A DNA stretch of 64,000 nucleotides, taken from NCBI GenBank assembly GCA_049302185.1, contig JBAQLV010000023.1, positions 1 through 64,000 on the forward strand. The letters run 5' to 3'. The position numbers and the translations under genes were made by a program. Each line of letters opens with the position of its first letter. Positions within the stretch are counted from its first letter, which is position 1. The stretch is from UBA1546 sp049302185. GTDB taxonomy: Bacteria > Nitrospirota > Thermodesulfovibrionia > Thermodesulfovibrionales > UBA1546. Below the pieces are notes generated by a model. It was not told the DNA's origin and did no database searches. It saw only the letters and a list, made by a program, of their open reading frames with translations. Below, one piece after another: positions 29,002 through 38,403 of the stretch.

Positions 29002-30750
29002 ATGAAGAATCAGGAAATAGCCCGGATATTCAATGAGATTGCTGACCTGCTTGAGATAAAAGGCGAAAACCCGTTTCGCATCAGGGCATACCGAAGGGCT
29101 GCGCAGAACATCGAGGGACATGCAAAAAACATTGCAGACCTGAGCAGAGAAGAACTTCTTGAAATACCGGGCATAGGAAAAGACCTCGCTGACAAGATTG
29201 AGGAATACTTAAAGACAGGAAAAGTCGCAAGTTACGAAGACCTGAAAAAAGAGGTTCCCGAAGGTCTTGCTGAGCTCCTTTCTGTGCCAAGCCTTGGGCC
29301 AAAAACAGCAAAACTCCTTCACGAAAGACTGAAAATAAAAAACATTGACGATCTTGAGAAGTTCGCCAGAGAGCATAAGCTTGCCGGACTGCCTGGAATA
29401 AAAGAAAAGACAGAGGAGAATATAATCAGAGGCATTGAGATGCTCAGGAGAGGCAAAGAAAGGCAGCCGTTGGGCAGGGTATTGCCGCTTGCCTCTGATA
29501 TTGTGGAATACCTTAAGAAAAAAGCGCCTGTTGAAAAAATAAGCGTTGCAGGAAGCCTGCGGAGGATGAAAGACACTGTAAGGGATATTGATATTCTGAT
29601 AACCTCATCCAATCCGCATGATGTCATGAAAACATTTGTACACCTTCCTGATGCAAAAGAAGTATTGATGCAGGGCGCTACAAAGTCAAGCATTATAACA
29701 GAAGAAAGCATTCAGGTTGACCTGAGAGTCGTTGAAGACGAATCTTTCGGAGCAGCGCTCGCATATTTTACAGGCAGCAAAGAGCACAATATACGTTTAA
29801 GGGAGATGGCTGTAAAGAAGGGGCTTAAGATAAATGAATACGGCATATTCAGGGAAAAGGACAACAAAAAACTCGGAGGCAAAAACGAGGAAGACATCTA
29901 TAACATACTCGGACTTCAATACGTCCCGCCTGAAATGAGGGAAGACAGGGGAGAGATTGAGGCTGCCCTGAACAATGCCCTTCCAAGACTCATTGAGCTT
30001 GCAGACATAAAAGGAGACCTTCATGTGCACAGCGAATGGAGTGACGGAAGTCACACATTTGAAGAACTTGTCAGTGCGGCAAAAGAAAGGGGATATGAGT
30101 ATATAGCGATTACAGACCATTCAAAAGGGCTCGGCGTTGCAAGGGGGCTGAATGAGGAAAGGCTGATGGAGGAGAAAAAAGCAATAGACGCTTTAAATAA
30201 AAAACTCAGCGGTTTTAAACTCCTGATGGGGATTGAGGTTGATATAAGAAGCGACGGCAGGATGGATTTTTCTGATGAAGTCCTTGCAAAGATGGATATT
30301 GTTGTTGCATCAATACATTCGGGATTCAGGCAGAGCAAAGAGCAGCTTACAAAAAGGCTTGTCTCGGCAATGAAAAATCCTTATGTATCTGTGATTGCGC
30401 ATCCAACAGGAAGGCTTATTGGAGAGAGAGACCCTTATGAGGTAGATATGGACTATATTCTTAAAATTGCAAAAGAGACAGGAACCGCTCTTGAGATAAA
30501 TGCATACCCGCTGAGACTTGACCTCAATGACATCTATGCAAAAAAGGCAAAGGAACTTGGGATTAAGTTTGTCATAAGCACAGATGCACACCTCACAAGC
30601 CAGTTTGACTATATGCACTACGGCGTATCAATAGCAAGAAGGGGGTGGATTGAGAAAAAGGATGTGCTGAATACGATGAGCTATAATTCTCTTGTAAAGG
30701 CATTGCATGATAAAAGACTGAAAAAGAATATGATATTATTAAAATCATGA
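29002..30750 (+). CDS. polX: DNA polymerase/3'-5' exonuclease PolX
   Basis: A 582-residue repair polymerase. The N-terminal HhH and finger domains begin MKNQEIARIFNEIADLLEIK with ENPFRIRAYRRAAQNIE; the palm carries VAGSLRRMKDTVRDIDILI (the catalytic GS-x-R-x-D-x-D). The C-terminal PHP domain starts KGDLHVHSEWSDGSHTFEEL and supplies 3'-5' exonuclease and AP-endonuclease activity. The ATG at 29002 is preferred over in-frame codons from 28960, which lie in the repeat element. It overlaps the next gene by 4 nt. Confidence 0.95.
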   Translation: MKNQEIARIFNEIADLLEIKGENPFRIRAYRRAAQNIEGHAKNIADLSREELLEIPGIGKDLADKIEEYLKTGKVASYEDLKKEVPEGLAELLSVPSLGPKTAKLLHERLKIKNIDDLEKFAREHKLAGLPGIKEKTEENIIRGIEMLRRGKERQPLGRVLPLASDIVEYLKKKAPVEKISVAGSLRRMKDTVRDIDILITSSNPHDVMKTFVHLPDAKEVLMQGATKSSIITEESIQVDLRVVEDESFGAALAYFTGSKEHNIRLREMAVKKGLKINEYGIFREKDNKKLGGKNEEDIYNILGLQYVPPEMREDRGEIEAALNNALPRLIELADIKGDLHVHSEWSDGSHTFEELVSAAKERGYEYIAITDHSKGLGVARGLNEERLMEEKKAIDALNKKLSGFKLLMGIEVDIRSDGRMDFSDEVLAKMDIVVASIHSGFRQSKEQLTKRLVSAMKNPYVSVIAHPTGRLIGERDPYEVDMDYILKIAKETGTALEINAYPLRLDLNDIYAKKAKELGIKFVISTDAHLTSQFDYMHYGVSIARRGWIEKKDVLNTMSYNSLVKALHDKRLKKNMILLKS

Positions 30751-32060
30751 GAAAACTGGCAGTTTTAATATTCATCATTCTCCTTATCCCCTTATCCCTC
30801 TACGCGGGGGTAAATGAATATAAACTTGACAACGGGCTAAAGGTTCTTGTCATTGAAGACCATAAGTCTCCGCTGGCAACATTCCAGATATGGTATCGGG
30901 TCGGCTCAAGGGATGAGCCTGCGGGAAAAAGCGGCATAAGCCATCTGCTCGAGCATATGATGTTCAAAGGCACTCCGAAATACGGCTCTAAGGCATTTTC
31001 AAAGATGGTGAAGAAAAACGGCGGAGTTGACAACGCATTTACGACCAAGGATTACACAATGTATTATCAGACTCTTTCATCAGACAGGATAGACATATCA
31101 ATAGAGCTTGAGGCCGACAGGATGCAAAACCTTATCCTTGACCCAAGGGAGTTCATTGCAGAAAGAAATGTCGTAATGGAAGAGCGGAGGATGCGGTATG
31201 AGGATGACCCGCAGAATTCACTGTATGAAGAAGTATTGGCTGCTGCGTTCAAGTCTCATTCATATCACTGGCCTGTGATAGGCTGGATGTCTGACATTTT
31301 TTCAATAGAAAGAAGCGACCTCCTCGCTCATTACAAGGCATATTATTCTCCTGACAACGCAGTGATTGTTGTTTCGGGAGATGTTAAGGCAGAAGAGATC
31401 ATCAAAAAGATAGAGGCATCATTCGGAAGCATTTCTCCTTCATCCGGCAGAATGGTTGTCACTTCAAAAGAAGGCGAACAGAAAGGCGAGCGGAGAATAA
31501 GTCTGAGGAGAGAGGCGGAACTCCCTTATATAATCGCGGTCTATCACACGCCGAGTGTTCCGCATCCTGACAGTTATGCGCTTGAGGTTCTTGGAATGAT
31601 TTTATCGGGCGGCAAAAGTTCAAGGCTTTACAGGTCAATAGTCTATGAAAAAAAGCTCGCTATCGGCGCCTCCGCTGACTACAGCGGACTTAATAAAGAC
31701 CCTTATCTCTTTTTATTTGACGCAACAGCGGCGCCCGGCAAGGACATAAAGGATGTTGAAAACGCGCTGTATGCCGAGATAGAAAAGATAAAGAAGGAAC
31801 TGCCGTCGGAACGTGAAGTGCAGAAGGCAAAGAACCAGATTGAGGCGTCGTTTGTTATGGGACAGGACTCAATATATTATCAGGCGCAGATAGCAGGGAT
31901 GTTTGAGATGCTCGGCAGCTGGAAGCTTAAGGAGCAGTATCTTGAAAACATAAGGAAAACAACGCCGGAGGATGTAAGCAGCGCTGCGAAGAAATACCTC
32001 CGTGAAGACAACAGGACAGTGGGGATTTTGATACCCATGAAAGTGAGAGGTGAGAAGTGA
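30747..32060 (+). CDS. M16 zinc peptidase, catalytic subunit
   Basis: A 437-residue insulinase-family peptidase with an N-terminal signal peptide (residues 1-20, ending LSLYAG). The inverted zinc motif HLLEHMMFKG and the distal glutamate region ELEADRM are intact, so this copy should be active. C-terminal M16 domain present. Periplasmic. It overlaps polX upstream (ATGA) and its non-catalytic partner downstream (GTGA), indicating one operon. Confidence 0.92.
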   Translation: MRKLAVLIFIILLIPLSLYAGVNEYKLDNGLKVLVIEDHKSPLATFQIWYRVGSRDEPAGKSGISHLLEHMMFKGTPKYGSKAFSKMVKKNGGVDNAFTTKDYTMYYQTLSSDRIDISIELEADRMQNLILDPREFIAERNVVMEERRMRYEDDPQNSLYEEVLAAAFKSHSYHWPVIGWMSDIFSIERSDLLAHYKAYYSPDNAVIVVSGDVKAEEIIKKIEASFGSISPSSGRMVVTSKEGEQKGERRISLRREAELPYIIAVYHTPSVPHPDSYALEVLGMILSGGKSSRLYRSIVYEKKLAIGASADYSGLNKDPYLFLFDATAAPGKDIKDVENALYAEIEKIKKELPSEREVQKAKNQIEASFVMGQDSIYYQAQIAGMFEMLGSWKLKEQYLENIRKTTPEDVSSAAKKYLREDNRTVGILIPMKVRGEK

Positions 32061-33433
32061 GAAATAAGAAGATAAAAATTGATGAGAGAAAGATAAAAAA
32101 ATTTTGTTTCTTTCTTTCTGCTATGTTATTTCTACTTCTTACTTCCTACTTCTTACTTCCCACTTGTTCGTTTGCTCTTGATGCAAATAAAAAGATACTT
32201 CCTAACGGGCTTACAGTTTTGCACTCTGAAAAACACAATCTGCCTATTGTCATGATTACCGTGATAGTAAAAGCCGGACTGCTTGACGAGCCAAAAGAAA
32301 AGGCAGGACTTGCTCATCTTACGGCAGAACTTCTTGATGAAGGAACTAAAAACAGAAAATCAGCAGAGATAAGCGAAGATATTGAATTTATGGGTGCAGG
32401 GCTCGGCGCATCGGCAGGAGGCGATTACACAACGATAACGCTATCCGTGCTTAAAAAAGACATAGAAAAGGGTTTTGAGCTTTTTTCCGATATAATCCTG
32501 AACCCCGTATTCCCGCAGGAAGAACTTGAAAGGAAAAGAGAACTAATAAAAGGCTCTCTGAAACAAAGAGAGGAAGACCCGTCTTTTCTCGCAGAGCGTT
32601 CGTTTAAAAAAGAGGTATTCGGAGAACATCCTTACGGCAGGCTCGTGGAAGGCTCAACAGAAACCCTTTCAGAAATAACAAGGGAAGACCTTTTGAGGTT
32701 TCATGCAAAATATTTCATCCCCAACAATGCGATGCTTTCAGTTGTCGGAGACCTTACGCCCGACGAATTAAACTCTCTCATTAAAAAATATCTTGATTCA
32801 TGGAAGATGGCTGACCTGCCCGAGAGGAAAATCCATCCCATGAACGAGGAGAAAACAAAAAAGGCCGTGAAGATAGACAGAGACGTTACACAGGCGACTA
32901 TAATCATCGGGCATCTCGGAATAAGCAGGGACAACCCTGATTACTATGCTGTTTCTGTTATGAACTACATACTCGGCAGCGGCGGTTTTTCATCAAGGCT
33001 TATGCAGAAGATAAGAGACGAACTGGGGCTTGCTTATGATGTCAGAAGTTTTTTTACCGCAAGCAAGGAAAAGGGTTTATTCCAGGCGGAAGTACAGACA
33101 AAAAATGAATCGGCAAATACAGCGACAGAAGAGATATTGAAACAGATAGAAAAAATCAGAGATGAGAAAGTCTCTGACGAGGAACTTTCAGGAGCAAAAG
33201 ATTACCTTACAGGAAGCTTTCCAAGAAGGCTTGACACCAGCAGGAAGATTGCGGACTTTCTCGCAACGGTTGAGTTTTATAATCTTGGCTTAGATTATGC
33301 AGAAAAATACGCTTCTTTCATAAATGCGGTAACCAAGGAAGATGTGCAGCGCGTTGCCGGAAAATATCTTGATGCGGAGAATTTTGTGCTTATTGTTGTG
33401 GCCAACCAGAAAAAGGCTGAACTGAAATATTAA
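32057..33433 (+). CDS. M16 peptidase-like partner, zinc motif lost
   Basis: A 458-residue M16-family protein. The HxxEH position reads AHLTAELLDEG, lacking the second His, so it is likely non-catalytic and pairs with the upstream subunit, as in other bacterial M16A/B pairs. GTG start at 32057 overlaps the previous stop. Oddity: the signal peptide core FLLLTSYFLLPTCSF is encoded by a short tandem array (CTTCTTACTTCCTACTTCTT, about 32130-32165), and another array (GTGAGAGGTGAGAAGTGAGA) spans the gene junction. Confidence 0.88.
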   Translation: MRNKKIKIDERKIKKFCFFLSAMLFLLLTSYFLLPTCSFALDANKKILPNGLTVLHSEKHNLPIVMITVIVKAGLLDEPKEKAGLAHLTAELLDEGTKNRKSAEISEDIEFMGAGLGASAGGDYTTITLSVLKKDIEKGFELFSDIILNPVFPQEELERKRELIKGSLKQREEDPSFLAERSFKKEVFGEHPYGRLVEGSTETLSEITREDLLRFHAKYFIPNNAMLSVVGDLTPDELNSLIKKYLDSWKMADLPERKIHPMNEEKTKKAVKIDRDVTQATIIIGHLGISRDNPDYYAVSVMNYILGSGGFSSRLMQKIRDELGLAYDVRSFFTASKEKGLFQAEVQTKNESANTATEEILKQIEKIRDEKVSDEELSGAKDYLTGSFPRRLDTSRKIADFLATVEFYNLGLDYAEKYASFINAVTKEDVQRVAGKYLDAENFVLIVVANQKKAELKY

Positions 33434-33781
33434 ACTGATGCGATACCGTTCCCCCTTTCAAGAGGCTGCAACTGTCTTTCGGCAAGCTTAAACTACCTTC
33501 ATAAGAGTTGCAGATGTTCGTGCGATATATAAAGCTCTTATAAGTTCTCATGCAGGGGCTATCCGCTCCACTTCGTGAAGACTTCAGCCCCTATTCTGAC
33601 AGACCCGTGAATCTTGCCTTAATTCAGCCGCAGCCTCCTTACACATACCTGCCACAGAAATGATTGAGGGGTATTCCTCTTGTCAATCCATTCCCCGTAA
33701 AGTTATAATGCCTTAAGAGAGAAACAGAGACAAAAACAAGGTCAGCAGTTCTGCACTTTCTGAAAAATCTTGAGTTTTGAT
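33434..33781. other. Intergenic region before holB
   Basis: About 350 bp without a gene. It has a hairpin AGGGGCT (33554-33560) / AGCCCCT (33586-33592) with an inner CTTCGTGAAG hairpin, possibly the end of the M16 operon transcript, and the holB promoter at 33680-33709. No tmk gene is found here, although tmk often precedes holB. Confidence 0.5.
33680..33709 (+). promoter_or_regulatory. Promoter of holB
   Basis: TTGTCA (33680-33685), 18 nt, and TATAAT (33704-33709). The predicted start near 33716 leaves a leader of about 65 nt before the ATG at 33782. Confidence 0.6.
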
Positions 33782-34873
33782 ATGGCGTTTAAAAATATTA
33801 TAGGACAGAAAAAAGCAATTAATATCCTGCTTGGCACAATGGTCAGGAACAGGATTCCTTCGGCATATCTTTTTGCCGGCGAATCAGGAATAGGCAAAAA
33901 GCTCACTGCGATTAATCTTGCAAAGACTTTGAACTGCCTGAAGCCAGTAACGAGTAACGAGTTACAAGTAACAAGTAAACGCCAACGACAAAACTCCGAA
34001 CTCCGAACTCCGAACTCCGAGCTAAACTCGTCACTGTTCACTGTTCACTATTCACTGTTCACTGACTGTTGTGATGAGTGCCCTTCTTGCAAGAAAATAG
34101 ACTCGCAGACACACCCTGATTTTCTCATGGCAGCGCCTGAAAAGGGAGAGATACGGGTTGATGAGATAAGGATGATTGAAGAGGTTATCTCGCTTGCGCC
34201 TTACGAGGGAAAAAGAAAAGTCGTGATTGTTGATGACTCAGAGACAATGAATCCGTCTGCTGCAAATGCATTTCTTAAAACACTTGAGGAGCCTCCTCCT
34301 CAGAGCATCATAATTCTTATCTCAGCAAGCCCTGACAGACTGCCTGAAACAATAAGGTCAAGATGCTCCAGGATAAATTTTTCACCTCTGGCTCCTGAGC
34401 AATGTAAAGAGGTCATAAGGGCAATTGACAATCAGGATACAGAGATTACCGATTCCCGGCTGTCAACTCTTTCAAGGCTTTCCATGGGAAGGCCCGGACT
34501 TGCAATCTCAAGCGACCTCATAGAAGAGAGGGACTGGTTTTTCAATCTTTTCGGGGAAATGTCAGGAGGCAGAAATAAAGAGACATGGGCAGACAAGGAA
34601 GAGATGGAATTATGGTTTAATAAGGCATTCATACTTTTAAGGGATATTGCTGTATTAAAGATAACAGGGAAAAGCGACATGCTGATAAATACAGACCTTA
34701 AAGACAGATTCGCTGAGATGAGCAAAGCGATAGAGATGAAAGATATAATAAATATTTACGGCAGACTATCATTTTTGAAGGGTTATCTTGGCTTTAACCT
34801 GAACAAATCAATTACATGGAATTATGTAACAATTATAATGCAGAATTTAAAATTAAAAACCGGAGTTAAGTAA
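33782..34873 (+). CDS. holB: DNA polymerase III delta' subunit with repeat-derived insertion
   Basis: AAA+ clamp-loader subunit, 363 residues from ATG 33782 (an in-frame TTG at 33770 is less likely). P loop AGESGIGKK, zinc module CCDECPSCKKID, sensor region ETMNPSAANAFLKTLEEPPP, and TIRSRCS (SRC-motif). Between KTLNCLKP and the zinc-module cysteines about 38 residues (from VTSNELQVTSKRQRQNSELR to LFTVHYSLFTD) are encoded by three successive short-repeat arrays: GAGTAACGAGTTACAAGTAA, CTCCGAACTCCGAACTCCGA, and CACTGTTCACTATTCACTGT. The frame stays open. Confidence 0.9.
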   Translation: MAFKNIIGQKKAINILLGTMVRNRIPSAYLFAGESGIGKKLTAINLAKTLNCLKPVTSNELQVTSKRQRQNSELRTPNSELNSSLFTVHYSLFTDCCDECPSCKKIDSQTHPDFLMAAPEKGEIRVDEIRMIEEVISLAPYEGKRKVVIVDDSETMNPSAANAFLKTLEEPPPQSIIILISASPDRLPETIRSRCSRINFSPLAPEQCKEVIRAIDNQDTEITDSRLSTLSRLSMGRPGLAISSDLIEERDWFFNLFGEMSGGRNKETWADKEEMELWFNKAFILLRDIAVLKITGKSDMLINTDLKDRFAEMSKAIEMKDIINIYGRLSFLKGYLGFNLNKSITWNYVTIIMQNLKLKTGVK

Positions 34874-34923
34874 TGGATAAGTTTAATTCTTGCTGCTTAA
34901 TCTCTGTATTTATGAGGGAATAG

Positions 34924-35841
34924 ATGCCTGACGTTATCGGAATAAGATTTAAGGACTGCGGAAAGATTTACGACTTTGAGGTCAATGGTTCAGGCGCGGA
35001 ATTTAAAAAAGGAGACCTTGTCATTGTTGAGTCTGACCTTGGTTTGAGCATAGGGAGCGTAATTATAGGGAGGCGCACAGTTGAAACATCTGCCAGAGAA
35101 CTGAGGAAAGTGCTGAGAAAAGCAACAGAGAAAGACTTTAAGCAAAAACAGGACAACGAGGCTTTTGAGAAAGAGGCGAAGGATTATTGCATTGAGAGGA
35201 TTATGGCGAGGGGACTTCCGATGAAACTTGTGTTTACGGAATCTACTCTGGACAAAAAACGAATAGTTTTTTATTTCACTGCGGACGGAAGAATAGATTT
35301 CAGGGAGCTTGTAAAAGACCTCGCTGCAAAGTTCAAGACGCGCATAGAAATGAGACAGATAGGGGTTAGGGATGAGGCAAAGATAGTCGGAGGTTTTGGA
35401 ATGTGCGGCAGAGAACTATGCTGCAGGACATTCCTTACGTCATTTGAGCCAATATCCATCAAAATGGCAAAACAACAGGAACTCGTACTCAACATGAGCA
35501 AGCTGTCAGGAATCTGCGGCAGGCTTATGTGCTGCCTTAGCTATGAGATTTCTGATGAATCAGCCGAGATTCAACCCAAGGATGAGATAAGGGTCATGGA
35601 AGAGAACACGCCTCTTGAGGATGAAAGAGAAGGTGCGTCTCAACCGGAAACCGTAATGGAAACTGTTTCGAGACATATAGAAACACCAGCCCCTGCTCCC
35701 CAGAGCGCTGCGCCTGCTTTTACTGATAAACCTCAAACAGAAACTGCCAAGGAAAATGCAACAGGACAAGAGACTGGGCAGGAACACAGAAAACGCAAAA
35801 GGTGGCGCTGGAGGAAATTTCATCAAAAAAAGAATGAATAG
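34924..35841 (+). CDS. ricT: PSP1 domain protein, RicT/YaaT family
   Basis: A 305-residue cytosolic protein. The PSP1 domain covers about residues 50-220, with the cysteine-rich signature GGFGMCGRELCCRTFLTSFE and SGICGRLMCCLSYE. In Bacillus the homolog belongs to an Fe-S-bearing complex (RicTAF) that promotes RNase Y-dependent mRNA processing; here it sits between holB and metG, as in many bacteria. The C-terminal 90 residues are low complexity and end in a basic tail (RKRKRWRWRKFHQKK). Confidence 0.88.
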   Translation: MPDVIGIRFKDCGKIYDFEVNGSGAEFKKGDLVIVESDLGLSIGSVIIGRRTVETSARELRKVLRKATEKDFKQKQDNEAFEKEAKDYCIERIMARGLPMKLVFTESTLDKKRIVFYFTADGRIDFRELVKDLAAKFKTRIEMRQIGVRDEAKIVGGFGMCGRELCCRTFLTSFEPISIKMAKQQELVLNMSKLSGICGRLMCCLSYEISDESAEIQPKDEIRVMEENTPLEDEREGASQPETVMETVSRHIETPAPAPQSAAPAFTDKPQTETAKENATGQETGQEHRKRKRWRWRKFHQKKNE

Positions 35842-35864
35842 AAGGGCAGGGATATCTTAAGAAT

Positions 35865-37541
35865 ATGAAAAAAAGATTCTACGTTACAACTCCTATCTAC
35901 TATGTCAATGATATCCCGCACATAGGCCACGCATACACAACCATTGCAGCGGATATTCTCTCACGATACAACAGACTGCAAGGAAAAGAAGTTTTCTTTC
36001 TTACAGGCACTGACGAGCATGGCCAGAAGGTTGAAAAGGCAGCCGCTGAAAAGGGGCGCACTTCGAAGGAACATGCAGACATCATGGTGGACAATTTCAG
36101 GGATCTCTGGAAAAGGCTGAACATATCCAATGACGCATTTATCCGGACAACCGATGCCGCACACATCAAGACCGTACAGGGACTTCTCCAGATGCTCTGG
36201 GACAAGGGGGAGATCGAAAAAAGGGAATACGCCGGCTGGTACTGCACCCCGGATGAGCGGTTCTGGACCGAAAAGGATCTGGTGGAAGGCAACTGCCCTG
36301 ACTGCGGCCGTCCTGTTGACCAGATTCATGAAGAGAACTATTTCTTCCTCATGTCGAAATACCAGAAGAGGCTTGTCAAATATATCGAAGAAACCCCGTC
36401 CTACATACTTCCTGAAACAAGAAAGAACGAAGTCCTCGGATTTTTGAGGAATAATGTCCTCGGAGACCTCTGCATCTCAAGGCCAAAGAGCAGACTTTCA
36501 TGGGGAATCCCATTGCCGTTTGACGAAAATTTTGTTACATACGTCTGGTTTGACGCGCTCGTAAATTATTATTCAGCAACAAGCTATCTTGCTCCACAGC
36601 AGTCAGATAGCAGTCAGCAATCAGCAGTCAGCAGTCAGGAAGAAACTTTCAACTTTCAACTTTCAACTTTCAACTCATATAGCTGGTGGCCTGCTGACCA
36701 CCATCTTGTGGGAAAGGATATCCTAACAACCCATGCTGTATATTGGTCAACAATGCTTACGGCATTAAACCTTCCTCTTCCAAAAAACATCTTCGCTCAC
36801 GGTTGGTGGACAGTTCATGGAAAAAAGATGTCAAAGTCCCTCGGAAACATGGTTGACCCCAATGCCATGGTCGAAAAATACGGTGTGGATGCCCTGCGGT
36901 ATTTCCTGTTCCGTGAGGTGCCTTTCGGGCTTGACGGAGATTTTTCAGAGCAGGCGCTCATTAACCGGATAAACACAGACCTCGCAAATGACCTCGGCAA
37001 CCTTGTAAGCAGATTCATTGCAATGGCAGAGAAATATTTTGGAGGAGCAATTGATATCAGGCGCATAGATGCAAGCTCGTCAGGCGAGCTTGAAGAGCAG
37101 TGCGCTTATGCATATATGAATGTACACAGAAAAGAATATTGGTCTCATCTGCACTTCAGTCTGATGCTTGAAAATATCTGGAATATAATCGGAGAGACGA
37201 ATAATTATATAGCAAGAAAAGAGCCGTGGAAACTCGCAAAGGAGAATACGGATCAATTGAAAATTGTTATGTTCAATATCTGGAATGCATTGCGAATCAC
37301 AGCGCTCTCGCTTTATCCTTTTATGCCCGATACTGCCGGGAAGATATGGAAACAGCTTGGCTTGAAATCTTTGGTTGATGAGGCAAAAGAGTGCAGCCCT
37401 GAGATTTTTGAATGGGAATGGAAACCATCTTATGAAATAAAAGTCTCTAAAGCAGAACATCTCTTTCCGAGAATTGAGACGAAAGAAGCAAAAAATAAAA
37501 GGAGAGAAACTCAGAATCCAAGCGACACCCCCATGCCATAG
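35865..37541 (+). CDS. metG: Methionyl-tRNA synthetase, truncated C terminus and repeat insertion
   Basis: A 558-residue class I enzyme. HIGH-type motif TPIYYVNDIPHIGHAYTTIA, zinc knuckle segment CTPDERFW...CPDCGRP, and KMSKS in GKKMSKSLGNMVDPNAMVEK. A stretch near residues 245-270 (QQSDSSQQSAVSSQEETFNF followed by QLSTFN) is encoded by CAGTCAGCA and AACTTTC tandem arrays (36597-36675) inserted before the conserved SWWPADHHLVGKDI segment. The protein ends shortly after HLFPRIETKEAKNKRRE with no tRNA-binding C-terminal domain, and its last 30 nt overlap the convergent DUF1207 remnant. Confidence 0.93.
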   Translation: MKKRFYVTTPIYYVNDIPHIGHAYTTIAADILSRYNRLQGKEVFFLTGTDEHGQKVEKAAAEKGRTSKEHADIMVDNFRDLWKRLNISNDAFIRTTDAAHIKTVQGLLQMLWDKGEIEKREYAGWYCTPDERFWTEKDLVEGNCPDCGRPVDQIHEENYFFLMSKYQKRLVKYIEETPSYILPETRKNEVLGFLRNNVLGDLCISRPKSRLSWGIPLPFDENFVTYVWFDALVNYYSATSYLAPQQSDSSQQSAVSSQEETFNFQLSTFNSYSWWPADHHLVGKDILTTHAVYWSTMLTALNLPLPKNIFAHGWWTVHGKKMSKSLGNMVDPNAMVEKYGVDALRYFLFREVPFGLDGDFSEQALINRINTDLANDLGNLVSRFIAMAEKYFGGAIDIRRIDASSSGELEEQCAYAYMNVHRKEYWSHLHFSLMLENIWNIIGETNNYIARKEPWKLAKENTDQLKIVMFNIWNALRITALSLYPFMPDTAGKIWKQLGLKSLVDEAKECSPEIFEWEWKPSYEIKVSKAEHLFPRIETKEAKNKRRETQNPSDTPMP

Positions 37542-37980
37542 TATTCAACCTTATTGTTGTAAAACTGGCCGCGCGGATCAAATCCCTTGTACCACTCGGC
37601 CATAAGGCGCAGACGACGCTGCCCTGGGTTGGGATGACCGAACTCGAGGCCGGCCTTGACGCTGGTATCGATGGCCCAGCTATGCTCCTCGAAGCTCTTC
37701 ATGTCCACCCCGCCAATCGGCCTGCCGTTCCACACAAGCGGCTTGCTGCCGCGATACTCGATCCCCCAGTGGGCGCTCATCGGCTTTAGATCAGCCGGTT
37801 CCTTGTGGATCAGGTACTCACCGCCGCCGTACACTCGCCATCCGCGCCATTCGCGGGAATAGATGAGTTCAATTGGCTTCGTAGCTGAGGTTAACCCGTC
37901 AGTCGGCACAAGAATCTTTGAAATCATATGTCCTCGTTTAATCGAGTGAATTCCGCTAAAACAATCATGAATCTTTTCAT
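37511..37980 (-). pseudogene. Remnant of a DUF1207 outer-membrane protein gene
   Basis: The 138-codon frame up to 37927 looks like the C-terminal third of a DUF1207 protein (YSREWRGWRVYGGGEYLIHK, then PMSAHWGIEYRGSKPLVWNG and LRLMAEWYKGFDPRGQFYNN), with aromatic beta-strand features of a barrel. Upstream, a strong AGGAGG site and an ATG at 37980 start a signal-peptide-like MKRFMIVLA that stops after 18 codons. The full-length family is far longer, so an internal deletion appears to have joined the 5' end to the 3' part. The identification of DUF1207 is from memory. Confidence 0.55.
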
Positions 37981-38041
37981 CTTCTTCCTCCTATCAAAGG
38001 TTAACTATTTGCAAGAATAAAACCTGTTTTCAGTGAATCCT

Positions 38042-38284
38042 TCAAAGAGAGCGCGCTTTTTCCCTATCAATAGAATTTTGTTTTTTCTTGGACGACTTCA
38101 TTCTAAAGAGAGATGCTGCAATGACTCCTATAACCACACCTGCCAAAACAGAGAGAAATAAAACGATTGCAAGGGACGCCTCGAATTTCCAGAAGAGAAA
38201 TGAGATTACAACAGGTATTGCATTCTGTACCGAAAAGACCGTCACCACCGCAATGATGATCAATACAATTATTAGCGTGATCAT
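38042..38284 (-). CDS. LapA-domain (DUF1049) membrane protein
   Basis: About 80 residues from the ATG at 38284, which has AAGGAG upstream; an in-frame ATG at 38329 would add 15 charged residues. Two transmembrane segments (MITLIIVLIIIAVVTVFSVQ, then SLAIVLFLSVLAGVVIGVIA) separated by NAIPVVISFLFWKFEA, the arrangement of LapA family proteins, which take part in lipopolysaccharide export regulation. A basic tail follows (RMKSSKKKQNS). It belongs to the GC-richer envelope block. Confidence 0.8.
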   Translation of the reverse strand: MITLIIVLIIIAVVTVFSVQNAIPVVISFLFWKFEASLAIVLFLSVLAGVVIGVIAASLFRMKSSKKKQNSIDREKARSL

Positions 38285-38403
38285 TTTTTTCTCCTTGCTG
38301 TTTTTCACCTCCACCTTTTCCTCAGCCATAAATCAGCAGAGGATCGCGGGGAGGACAATAAGTTGAAAGCCCGAATCTCCGGAATTATCCCTTTGTGCAT
38401 TTT

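Noticed and set aside
33945..34075. Repeat array in holB as a CRISPR-like array
   Set aside because: Units are 7-9 nt and uninterrupted by unique spacers, and the region is translated in frame. No cas genes are nearby.
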